From an uncultured Collinsella sp. (GTDB lineage: Bacteria; Actinomycetota; Coriobacteriia; Coriobacteriales; Coriobacteriaceae): a stretch of 7,327 nucleotides of DNA. The notes under the pieces are model-generated. The model had not been told where the DNA came from. It ran no database searches and saw only the letters and a program-made list of their open reading frames with translations. Location: NCBI GenBank assembly GCA_905197385.1, contig CAJJYO010000080.1:1-7327 (forward strand), given 5' to 3'. The position numbers were made by a program, and so were the translations under genes. Below are positions 1 through 6,048 of the stretch, piece after piece; positions within the stretch are counted from its first letter, which is position 1, and each line of letters opens with the position of its first letter.

Positions 1-303
1 GGCGTGGTCGATTGCCTTGGGAGGATTCTCGACCGCCGCAAGCGTATTGCGCAGGAGCGTCAGCATCGAGTCGCTCGGCTCGACGGCGTAATCGCCATCG
101 ACACTCTCCTGGTGCGAGAGCAGGTTGCGAACTTCCGCGCAATATTTGAGAGCCCCGGCAACATTCTTGAATGCCCTGCCGGGGTTTCTGCCAAGCCAAG
201 CTACAGGACCGTGTTTTTCCGGCACGTCATAATGCTCACGGATGCACCCCTCGAGCCTTCTATAGAGATCAAGGAACTCGCTCGCATTGTCACTTTTGCC
301 CAT
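1..303 (-). CDS. Partial protein with N-terminal helical (possibly HEPN-like) domain; C-terminus beyond window
   Basis: This is the first 101 codons of a gene that runs off the left edge. The product starts MGKSDNASEFLDLYRRLEG and reads through without a stop. The start is well supported: ATG at 303-301 follows a perfect AGGAGG (311-316) at 7-nt spacing, and a TATAAT lies further upstream. The visible part looks all-helical, and residues 59-64 read RNLLSH, an R-x4-H motif of the kind found in HEPN domains. It ends near ENPPKAIDHA. From memory, this arrangement (helical domain, R-LLSH, a 'VEPS' stretch, then 'NPPKA') resembles proteins where such a domain precedes a CBS-domain pair, but the CBS part would lie outside the window. 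The domain assignment is an inference from a short motif. That the gene is real is much surer than what it does. Confidence 0.7.
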   Translation of the reverse strand, partial: MGKSDNASEFLDLYRRLEGCIREHYDVPEKHGPVAWLGRNPGRAFKNVAGALKYCAEVRNLLSHQESVDGDYAVEPSDSMLTLLRNTLAAVENPPKAIDHA

Positions 304-310
304 ACCGAAA

Positions 311-316
311 CCTCCT
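311..316 (-). promoter_or_regulatory. Shine-Dalgarno site of the left-edge gene
   Basis: On the minus strand this reads AGGAGG, 7 nt before the ATG at 303. It fixes the start of the left-edge gene, which would otherwise be hard to call because its other end is missing. Confidence 0.75.
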
Positions 317-360
317 GCAAAAATAGCTTCGGGACGCATTCGCACAGCTAAACAGGCGCA

Positions 361-366
361 ATTATA
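361..366 (-). promoter_or_regulatory. Probable -10 element for the left-edge gene
   Basis: The minus strand reads TATAAT here, a perfect sigma70 -10 hexamer. The expected transcript start is near 354, giving a leader of about 50 nt before the ATG at 303. No good -35 hexamer sits 16-18 bp upstream; the closest sequence is around ATGCAG. The promoter is therefore plausible but unproven. It implies the left-edge gene can be transcribed independently of the 787-residue gene upstream. Confidence 0.4.
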
Positions 367-459
367 CGTGTGATATCAAGCGCCCTGCATTCGGTCTCGA
401 CAAGCGGCATCGAACGCAGGCTTACCGGCATGGGCACCCGCACTAAAACCAAAATGAGC

Positions 460-486
460 CCCGGTGACTTGAATCAGCGGTCATCC
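460..486. repeat. 27-bp direct repeat, copy 1
   Basis: This 27-bp stretch begins CCCGGTGACTTG and ends AGCGGTCATCC. It is identical, in the same orientation, to 4158-4184, about 3.7 kb away. It lies 23 nt downstream of the stop codon of the 787-residue gene. GGTGAC near one end can pair with GTCATC near the other (one G-T pair), giving a weak 6-bp hairpin. In the direction of transcription it is followed by T-rich sequence, so it may have a 3'-end or terminator role. It could instead be a mobile-element boundary or a dispersed intergenic repeat. Confidence 0.85.
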
Positions 487-509
487 AGGGTCATCAATAT
501 GCAATGTAC

Positions 510-2873
510 TTATTCATCACTTGTTGCCGGCAAGCTGTTGAGCGGCTCGCTCTCGCCGGCGGCACCAAGGTGCTTCTGTATCTTCTCGATCCGCTTAAGG
601 GTTGAAGTCAGATACCCAAGACCCTTCTTCAACTGCTTAAGCAACCTGCTATCCCTGCGGTCCCCCTTTCCGTTCTCCTTCTCGACATCCTCTTCAACAC
701 CAGCGATGCTACGCTGCACGGCCTCGGCCGCCTTCCGCACCAAAATGGCCCCTTCATGCGGACAGCGGTCAGTTGCCACATCAAGAAAAGCAAGGAGCCT
801 CGAACATTCGACTAGCACGAATTGCGCGTAGTTCTCCCCCATCGATGCCGCCAAGGCAACGCCGCCAGAACCCAATAGACCAAGCGCGGCGCCGCCGCCC
901 GTAATCAAAGCAGTGCCACCGGCCATGCCCATGCCGCCGGCGGCCAAGGCCCCACCGCCAGCTGCAGCAAGGCTCGCATTGACAAGCGCAGCCCCGTGAA
1001 GGCCGGCAAATGAGCCTCCGAAGATACCAACAGCAATATCCGGAGCGAGTACCGCGGCCGCCCCTCCTGCGCCTACGGCCGCCGCCACGACAATGACCCC
1101 GCCCACCAAGAACTTTGGCAATGTACCTGAAAGCTCGCGGAAGCGTGTCCCGCAACGTTTCTCGAGAGAACGTATGGCGTCCAAATCAACCGCGTCTTGT
1201 CTCCTGGGAAATTCGTGTTTAACCCAAGATCCACCCTCCTTCAAACCTTTGTATTCCTTCTTCTCTTCATCTCCCATCTGGGAATAGGGGCGAAACTCAA
1301 CCAACTCCTGTGCAACAAGCAAGGCACGCACCTTACCGCCTCGCCGCCGCGAAATTGCCTCAAGGGCTCCGTACGCATCTTCCTCGCTCAAAAAGTAGCC
1401 GTCTGCATCAATGCCTAGGCCATCCGCGACCGAATCCTGCCACGCGCGGGCCCAGCTCCTCTTTTGCCCTTTGCGCACTTCGTTCTTCTCGTTCCCGCAG
1501 TCGTAGTTGATGGCGGCAAGCTTCAGCGAGAAGGCAATCCTCGTCGTTTCTCTATCTAGGCTATAAAAGTGAAATCCATCGAAGATATCCTGGCGGCGCC
1601 TGGCGCGCTCAGTCCAAGCCTCGGACATTTCCTCCGCCATATAGCCCCAGTCGGCATGGAGGGCAAACGCAAGGCGTCCAACTCCAACGTAGTTTATTCG
1701 CAAGAAGAGCTTCTGGGCGAACACGACCTTGTTCCCCTCGCATTCGATACCCGCCCTGACCGCCGCCGTCGCTAGATTCGCCAAAACGAACGAAGTGCTC
1801 GAAACCGTGACCATGCGAGTGAGAACCCTGCTGTTATAGGGCATGAAATGCGAAGCCTTGAGCTTGTGCAAGCCGGAAACCTTGCTCACTTCGCAACGTT
1901 CTAGCTCGGCCTTGAGCCTTGAAAGCATGTAGAGACAACGAACGATAACCTCGTTGGCCACGACTGCTGGCACCTGGCTTAAAGCCTGATCGAGAAGACC
2001 GACTTCCGTCCGAAGGTCGAAGCGAATGGGCTTACCGTCCTCGGTTTTGAACGCCGTTCCGTTAAACAGCTTTGAGATCCATTGCTGAATGCGAATATCC
2101 TCGCCCTTATAGGCAATCTGCACGTCTTGAAAAACTGGCAGGGAGGAGAGCTCCTTTAGCAGGGATAACACGACGCCGGGAATACCCGTCCCCTTACCGG
2201 GGTTTGAACTAGACCCCGCCATGTCGCTCATGAGATGCATCGCCCAGAACAGAGTGCCGAACGCGATCTTCTCTGGAACGTTCCTGCCTATAAGAGGGCA
2301 GTCGGGATCGAAGGCGGCGGCAGGCAGGTCAAAGGCAACAAACCGGCCGGCAGTATCGGTACCATAGCCTTTGCACGTGAATTGCGAGAGGATCGAACAC
2401 GCAAGGCCAACCAAGCTCGGGTGGTGCGAGAAGTCCCGCAGATGATGTTGGAGCCCGCCGCCAAACTCGGCAGTCAGCTTGTCCGCGGCAAGAGGAAACC
2501 CTTTCTCTAGAAAGCGAATAGCGTCTTCTAGAGTTGCATCCGCCTTTGTCATACCCGCAGACTTGGCAATCGTAAGAACGAATTTGCCAACCTTCTCGTC
2601 GCCCCACTCTTTGGCACCCTCTAGGTTGAAGTCTTTCTGCCACAGGATATTCAACGCGCCCGTGAGGAGCCCGCTAACGGCTGCAAGTTCATAGTCGAGC
2701 TTCGTAGCCTTTTCAGCCCGAGGGTCAAAATCAAAGAGGACCTCCTCCCCATCGGGAGCGTCCTTAAAACCAACCAGCACGGCGCTACCGTTCAGCGGCA
2801 CAGATGCAACTTTGGGCAGTTGAGGCATGGCGTAAACTATCTCGCCGCCACTAAAAACAAGTTCGTCTGCCAT
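510..2873 (-). CDS. Large protein of unknown function with C-terminal Gly/Ala-rich membrane-inserting domain
   Basis: I do not recognise this 787-residue protein with certainty. The start at 2873 (MADELVFSGG) is preferred because AGGAGG (2882-2887) lies 8 nt upstream. An in-frame ATG at 2915 would add 14 residues but has no comparable ribosome site. Residues 1-60 look like beta strands. Residues 60-460 are mainly helical, with a His-rich patch near 143-151 (HHLRDFSHHP), a conserved-looking HLMSDMAGS at 213-221, and GTGIPG at 228-233. Residues about 588-677 are a long hydrophobic Gly/Ala-rich stretch, including GGGALAAGGMGMAGG, with glycine-zipper character and room for two to four membrane segments. 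The tail (about 715-770) is charged and Lys/Glu-rich, probably coiled coil. No signal peptide is evident. Base composition appears lower in GC than the flanks. It follows an exonuclease and a small gene in one direction. A membrane-acting effector role is conjecture. Confidence 0.85.
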   Translation of the reverse strand: MADELVFSGGEIVYAMPQLPKVASVPLNGSAVLVGFKDAPDGEEVLFDFDPRAEKATKLDYELAAVSGLLTGALNILWQKDFNLEGAKEWGDEKVGKFVLTIAKSAGMTKADATLEDAIRFLEKGFPLAADKLTAEFGGGLQHHLRDFSHHPSLVGLACSILSQFTCKGYGTDTAGRFVAFDLPAAAFDPDCPLIGRNVPEKIAFGTLFWAMHLMSDMAGSSSNPGKGTGIPGVVLSLLKELSSLPVFQDVQIAYKGEDIRIQQWISKLFNGTAFKTEDGKPIRFDLRTEVGLLDQALSQVPAVVANEVIVRCLYMLSRLKAELERCEVSKVSGLHKLKASHFMPYNSRVLTRMVTVSSTSFVLANLATAAVRAGIECEGNKVVFAQKLFLRINYVGVGRLAFALHADWGYMAEEMSEAWTERARRRQDIFDGFHFYSLDRETTRIAFSLKLAAINYDCGNEKNEVRKGQKRSWARAWQDSVADGLGIDADGYFLSEEDAYGALEAISRRRGGKVRALLVAQELVEFRPYSQMGDEEKKEYKGLKEGGSWVKHEFPRRQDAVDLDAIRSLEKRCGTRFRELSGTLPKFLVGGVIVVAAAVGAGGAAAVLAPDIAVGIFGGSFAGLHGAALVNASLAAAGGGALAAGGMGMAGGTALITGGGAALGLLGSGGVALAASMGENYAQFVLVECSRLLAFLDVATDRCPHEGAILVRKAAEAVQRSIAGVEEDVEKENGKGDRRDSRLLKQLKKGLGYLTSTLKRIEKIQKHLGAAGESEPLNSLPATSDE

Positions 2874-2881
2874 ACCGGCTT

Positions 2882-2887
2882 CCTCCT
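2882..2887 (-). promoter_or_regulatory. Shine-Dalgarno site that decides the start of the 787-residue protein
   Basis: The minus strand reads AGGAGG, 8 nt before the ATG at 2873. This favours the start at MADELVF over the in-frame ATG at 2915. The 11-base string TTTGCAGGAGG occurs both here and at the ribosome site of the left-edge gene. Confidence 0.75.
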
Positions 2888-2938
2888 GCAAACGCGTAAA
2901 ACTAGATTGCTCCACGCCGCCAAATCCCTCTCGTAGAA

Positions 2939-3243
2939 CTACTCGATAATCTCGATGATGCAGTTGCTCAGAACCTCGTCGGAACTGTTCGCCTCTGGCA
3001 GCCTGTACGCCTCATTGTGAACGATAACGCGCACAGCGTCACGGGTCTATGCCTGCCCATCCAGCGAATCATGTTAGCAAGCCGTTCTTCGACAATGGAT
3101 GCCATCTCGGTGTCCATACTCTTGACCTGCCTGGTCTCGGCGGGCGTCAGCGTGTCCTTGAATAGCATCTCAAGCACAGCCCTCTGATGCTGATTCTGGA
3201 ATCCTTCCCGCAACCATTCCTTCTGCTTGCGCCCAATGGGCAC
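2939..3243 (-). pseudogene. Small unknown protein, frameshifted (about 98 residues if restored)
   Basis: Translation starts at a GTG (3243) just 4 nt after the exonuclease stop. The ribosome site GGGGAGG lies inside the end of the exonuclease gene, so the two are likely translationally coupled. The first 63 or so residues (MPIGRKQKEWLREGFQNQHQ onwards, to IRWMG) look like a helical, charged, genuine protein. The same frame then turns into unlikely sequence and stops at 2968. A second frame, open from 3046 after a TAG at 3049-3047, gives TRDAVRVIVHNEAYRL and continues to IIEIIE with a stop at 2939-2941, which reads like the natural C-terminus. The break lies near 3046-3055 and is fixed by adding one base. 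No homopolymer suggests programmed slippage, so it is a real mutation or a sequencing error. I do not recognise the family. Confidence 0.6.
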
Positions 3244-3247
3244 CCGC

Positions 3248-3988
3248 CTACCTCCCCTCCGCCTTCAGCTTCAGCAGCAGGTCGCCCAGCTCGGGGCACT
3301 TCTTGGAAAGGCGCATCTGAGCTCGCTCGCCCATCCCCCACCGCTGGCGGATCTCCTGGGCGCGCGGACTCACGCGATAGTCCCCGTCCATCACCTGCTT
3401 GAGCAACTTGGCGGTCACGCGCGCATCGGCTAGGGCGCTGTGGGCGTGGCCCGTCGACTCGTCGAACTCGATGCCAAACCACGTCGCCGCGTCACTCAAA
3501 GAGACGCGCCCATGGCTGCCCACGTCCATGATCGAGGTGTAAAACGCCTGCAGGTCGGCCCAGTCCGTAGGAAATGCGGCAAGGTCGATGTGCTTTGCCT
3601 GGCACTCGGTCAAAAGCTGTCGCCGGTCCGCCCCACTCCAGCAAACCACCTGGGCGGAGTAGCGACCGATCCAATCGCTGAGCCTTTTGATCACCACATA
3701 GAGCGGATCGGCTATCGCGGTATCCACGGCCGATATCCCTGTGAGCTCGCGGGCGGGATACGCAACGCCTTCGGTAAATTCCGTCTGCACAAACTGCGAG
3801 AACTCGCCCATAACGTTGCCGTGGTAATCGAGCTTGACGGCGCCGACCTCGATAATCTCGTTGCGCAGCCCACGGCGTTGGCGCTGCTTTGGCACCGGCG
3901 CAAACTCAAAGTCCAGCACAATCTGGCGCGCAAAGTTCGTCGTATCGATAGCCGAGATACACGGCGTCTTTTCAGCTGACACGGTCAT
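3248..3988 (-). CDS. DEDDh-family 3'-5' exonuclease (RNase T / DnaQ-like fold)
   Basis: This 246-residue protein is a single-domain DEDD exonuclease, which removes nucleotides from 3' ends of DNA or RNA using two metal ions. The motifs are visible in order. Exo I is IVLDFEF, with D26 and E28. Exo II is around WSGADRRQLL, with D121. Exo III is GHAHSALADAR, with H183 and D188 in the H-x4-D spacing that marks the DEDDh subgroup. IIEVGAVKL (45-53) is the usual second strand of the fold. There are no polymerase or helicase domains, and about 40 charged residues follow the catalytic core. The ATG at 3988 has GGAGA (3995-3999) 6 nt upstream. The gene leads a cassette with the small frameshifted gene (4-nt gap) and the 787-residue protein. 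Family is confident. Substrate is not: it could be a housekeeping RNA or DNA trimmer or the nuclease part of a defence cassette. Confidence 0.9.
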   Translation of the reverse strand: MTVSAEKTPCISAIDTTNFARQIVLDFEFAPVPKQRQRRGLRNEIIEVGAVKLDYHGNVMGEFSQFVQTEFTEGVAYPARELTGISAVDTAIADPLYVVIKRLSDWIGRYSAQVVCWSGADRRQLLTECQAKHIDLAAFPTDWADLQAFYTSIMDVGSHGRVSLSDAATWFGIEFDESTGHAHSALADARVTAKLLKQVMDGDYRVSPRAQEIRQRWGMGERAQMRLSKKCPELGDLLLKLKAEGR

Positions 3989-4006
3989 GGCCTTTCTCCG
4001 TCAACT

Positions 4007-4027
4007 GCCGCTTGTTACATAAGCGGC
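4007..4027. promoter_or_regulatory. Perfect 7-bp inverted repeat upstream of the exonuclease gene (possible operator)
   Basis: GCCGCTT, a 7-nt spacer, then AAGCGGC forms a perfect dyad 19 nt before the exonuclease start codon and just upstream of its ribosome site. The position suits an operator or a leader hairpin affecting expression of the exonuclease cassette. There is no T-run after it, so it is not a terminator. Function is inferred from position only. Confidence 0.4.
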
Positions 4028-4157
4028 TACATTGCCGTAAGGATAGGCGCCCGTGCGGACACAAAAGCGAGGTGCAACGCCATGCGCCGGTCGCACGCCA
4101 TGCAGACCGCCCCAAGAGAGTCGCCCGCTCTATTCAAATCCATGAAAAAGATTTAGG

Positions 4158-4184
4158 CCCGGTGACTTGAATCAGCGGTCATCC
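4158..4184. repeat. 27-bp direct repeat, copy 2
   Basis: Identical over 27 bp to 460-486 and in the same orientation. It lies about 250 nt downstream of the ATPase stop and 170 nt upstream of the exonuclease start. Read in the direction of transcription it is followed after about 10 nt by CTTTTTC. Together with copy 1 it brackets the exonuclease, small-gene and 787-residue cassette. Confidence 0.85.
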
Positions 4185-4194
4185 CGAGCCCATC

Positions 4195-4211
4195 AGAGCT
4201 CGTAGAGCTCT
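4195..4211. repeat. Perfect inverted repeat AGAGCTC-GTA-GAGCTCT
   Basis: Two 7-bp arms separated by 3 nt form a tight hairpin or a palindromic protein-binding site. It lies 10 nt from copy 2 of the 27-bp repeat, downstream of the ATPase gene. There is no adjoining T-tract on either strand, so it is unlikely to be an intrinsic terminator. Confidence 0.4.
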
Positions 4212-4437
4212 TGGTTGCTTTGGTCTCGCTCTTCACGGCGCTTATCGAACTTTCCGAGGCACTCAAGCAGCATTCGAAGCATAACAAGTCGCTGCCATTA
4301 AGGCGCTGACCTCTTGACCAAGCAACGGCGCTGCCCAGCTATCACCCTTGGGCCGCCGTCAACTTTATTCTATCCGCGAGCATCTGGTTTACCAAATGGA
4401 TTTTCGGTAAAGGAAGCACGGCACGCCCGCAAAACCA

Positions 4438-5733
4438 CTACGCCCCAAGTGCCGCCATGGGAATCACCGCCACGCCGTCGTCGCGTGTGTAGGCAATGCT
4501 CCCCTTTCCAACCACGACCGCCAAAAACGCCGGCGCGGCATTCTGGGCGGCAGGATTGGAGAGCACTTTCCTCTCCAGCGCCTTGAGATTTCTCGCTCCA
4601 TCGTCTGCTTTCGCATCACTCAGCTTGACCTCGATGGCTCCCCAGCGCCCGTCGTGCTCAACGATCAGATCGACCTCAAGGCCCTTCTCATCTCGGAAAT
4701 AATGGACACTGTTGTCGACACCGCCGTAGGTGGAAAGGAACACGCGCATGTCGCGCAGGACGAGATTCTCAAAGAGCATCCCCAGCGTTTGCATATCGCC
4801 AAGCAGCCGCTCAGGGGTAGCCCCCAGCAACGCCGCCGCAAGTGACGGGTCACAGAAGTAGCGCTTGGGGCGCACGCGAACGCGGGCCTTCGAGCGCATG
4901 GGCGGCTCCCATCCGCACAGGTCCTCGGTCAGCTTGAGCCTGTTGAAGAGGTCCAAGTACGCAGCGATGGTCCTCTCGTCGGGGCCCGCCTCACCGTACG
5001 AGGCGTCCTTTACGAGCGTCTTGTACGTGACAGCCTGGCTCTCGTTCATGGCAAGAGCTCGCAAAAGGCCGTGTGCAAGCTCGGGCGACATGCCCTCGTC
5101 CAGCACGTTGACGTCGAGCACCGAGTGCACGTACTGGCTTGCCGTCTCTCGCGCAAGATCTTCCGAAAGCCCAAGATTTGCAGGCCAACCGCCCCTGCAG
5201 CACCAGCGGGCGACGTCATCCACCGTGCTCTCGCGACGCTGAGGGGCAAAATCCTCGCCCTTAAAGAGGCTTGCCAGTGACACGAGCGGCTCGCCGTCGC
5301 CCGACTCACACAGGGCCATGGGGCGCATTGACAGACGGGCGATCCTACCCGTGCCGGAATGACGAACATGGCTGCGCTCCTCGCTTTTGAGCGCGGTCGA
5401 GCCCGTGAGCAAAAGTGTCCCCCGTTCGTTGCCGCTCGCGTCCACGAAACGCCGGGCGGCATCCCAAACCTCGGGCACCTCCTGCCATTCATCGACCAGG
5501 TGTGGCGCATCGCCGATGAGCGCCAGGCTTGGGTCGACCTCTGCCGCCGCACGCTGCGCAGGCTCATCGAGCCTGGAGACGCTCGCCGAGCGAGAGAGCG
5601 CCGTCCAGGTCTTGCCGCACCATTTGGGGCCGTTGATCTCCACACAGCCAAACGCCCGCATAAGGGTGTCGAGGCGCTCCTCTATGAGCCGGGGCCTATA
5701 TCCCTTTTGGGTCAATCTCTTTGGTGCATCCAC
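4438..5733 (-). CDS. AAA_14 / DUF4143-type ATP-binding protein
   Basis: This complete 431-residue protein matches the widespread AAA_14 plus DUF4143 architecture, whose cellular role is poorly defined. Walker A is GPKWCGKT at 35-42. Walker B is PHLVDEWQ, with D81 and E82. A sensor-like strand LLLTGST lies at 106-112. The C-terminal half has the usual landmarks: YFCDPSLAAALL, GMLFENLVLRDM, then VHYFRDEKGLEVDLIVEHDG and AIEVKL. The last pair places E353/D355 and E368-V-K370 in a PD-(D/E)xK nuclease-like arrangement typical of the DUF4143 domain. Length is normal for the family. The predicted start is GTG at 5733 with only a weak GAGGG about 12 nt upstream, so the true start could be a few codons downstream. 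It stands alone, without an operon partner, and has a striking 23-bp repeat array just upstream that probably controls it. Confidence 0.93.
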   Translation of the reverse strand: MDAPKRLTQKGYRPRLIEERLDTLMRAFGCVEINGPKWCGKTWTALSRSASVSRLDEPAQRAAAEVDPSLALIGDAPHLVDEWQEVPEVWDAARRFVDASGNERGTLLLTGSTALKSEERSHVRHSGTGRIARLSMRPMALCESGDGEPLVSLASLFKGEDFAPQRRESTVDDVARWCCRGGWPANLGLSEDLARETASQYVHSVLDVNVLDEGMSPELAHGLLRALAMNESQAVTYKTLVKDASYGEAGPDERTIAAYLDLFNRLKLTEDLCGWEPPMRSKARVRVRPKRYFCDPSLAAALLGATPERLLGDMQTLGMLFENLVLRDMRVFLSTYGGVDNSVHYFRDEKGLEVDLIVEHDGRWGAIEVKLSDAKADDGARNLKALERKVLSNPAAQNAAPAFLAVVVGKGSIAYTRDDGVAVIPMAALGA

Positions 5734-5761
5734 AGACGGCCGTCCCTCTCTATCACGCGAT

Positions 5762-5875
5762 ATGCGAAATTACGCCATTCTCAATGCTGATTTTACGCTA
5801 CTTTCAATGTAGTTTTTACGCCATGACAGATGTAGTTTTTACGCCATTTTCATTGAAGGTTTTACGCTTGGCATC
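5762..5875. repeat. Five tandem 23-bp units upstream of the ATPase gene (iteron-like operator array)
   Basis: On the plus strand the core TACGC starts at 5771, 5794, 5817, 5840 and 5863, an exact period of 23 bp. The two central units are best conserved (ATGTAGTTTTTACGCCAT). The unit nearest the ATPase and the unit farthest from it are degenerate at their edges. The array ends about 28 bp before the GTG start of the ATPase. A 23-bp period is close to two helical turns, so bound proteins would sit on nearly the same face. There is no long variable spacer and no cas gene, so it is not a CRISPR. An operator or multi-site binding array for the ATPase gene is the best reading. Confidence 0.8.
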
Positions 5876-5945
5876 CTTAGCGCGACGCTCGCTCAACCCC
5901 TGACCACCGGATTGCCCGAATTCCGGGATGCTGTCTCCGCTCCAA

Positions 5946-5979
5946 ACAAAAGGCCCCAGCTCGCGATGGAGCCGGGGCC
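5946..5979 (-). terminator. Rho-independent terminator of the molybdenum hydroxylase gene
   Basis: The arms GGCCCC (5952-5957) and GGGGCC (5974-5979) pair, and GCTC (5959-5962) pairs with GAGC (5969-5972) inside them. This gives a 10-bp stem with one mismatch and a 6-nt loop. On the minus strand the hairpin is followed by CCTTTTGTTTGG. It lies about 70 nt after the stop codon of the hydroxylase gene and separates it from the ATPase region. Confidence 0.85.
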
Positions 5980-6048
5980 AAAGGCGCAGCGTATGTAGTT
6001 GATGCTGAGCGCGAACGGCCCGTCAGCAATGGTCGTCCGCGCCCTACC

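Larger units (their letters stand above)
3989..4437. other. 450-bp gene-free stretch with repeats and possible gene remnants
   Basis: No convincing complete gene lies here. It holds copy 2 of the 27-bp repeat, two perfect 7-bp inverted repeats (listed separately) and three short reading frames without ribosome sites. A minus-strand frame at 4027-4143 starts MDLNRAGDSLGAV (38 codons). A minus-strand frame at 4193-4282 encodes MLRMLLECLGKFDKRREERD and ends LYEL (29 codons, charged, coiled-coil-like). A plus-strand frame at 4166-4309, antisense to the last, contains a hydrophobic run LVALVSLFTALIEL but has no ATG or GTG start. They are more likely decayed sequence than active genes. No promoter for the exonuclease gene could be named with confidence. 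Confidence 0.5.

Noticed and set aside
460..486. 27-bp repeat as a tRNA-end attachment site
   Set aside because: It lacks a T-loop GTTCGAATCC-like sequence or acceptor stem, and no tRNA or integrase gene is visible.
781..1155. Minus-strand frame with Gly/Arg-rich translation inside the 787-residue gene
   Set aside because: It is an out-of-frame reading of the Gly/Ala-rich membrane region.
311..2892. Shared TTTGCAGGAGG at two ribosome sites as evidence of a duplicated regulatory element
   Set aside because: Only 11 bases match and six of them are the Shine-Dalgarno consensus, so functional constraint plus chance explains it.
3440..3979. Plus-strand frame of 179 codons opposite the exonuclease gene
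   Set aside because: The minus strand has all DEDDh motifs in one frame; the plus frame has no recognisable features and no ribosome site was identified for it.
4388..4411. TTTACC...GGTAAA inverted repeat downstream of the ATPase gene as a terminator
   Set aside because: The stem is 6 bp, AT-rich, has a 12-nt loop and lacks a following T-run.
5359..5812. Long plus-strand open frames opposite the ATPase gene
   Set aside because: They are antisense to a gene with clear Walker motifs and have Arg/Ser-rich composition typical of shadow frames in GC-rich DNA.
5762..5875. Reading the 23-bp array as a CRISPR
   Set aside because: The units are contiguous, without alternating conserved repeats and unique spacers of 30 bp or more, and no cas gene is nearby.
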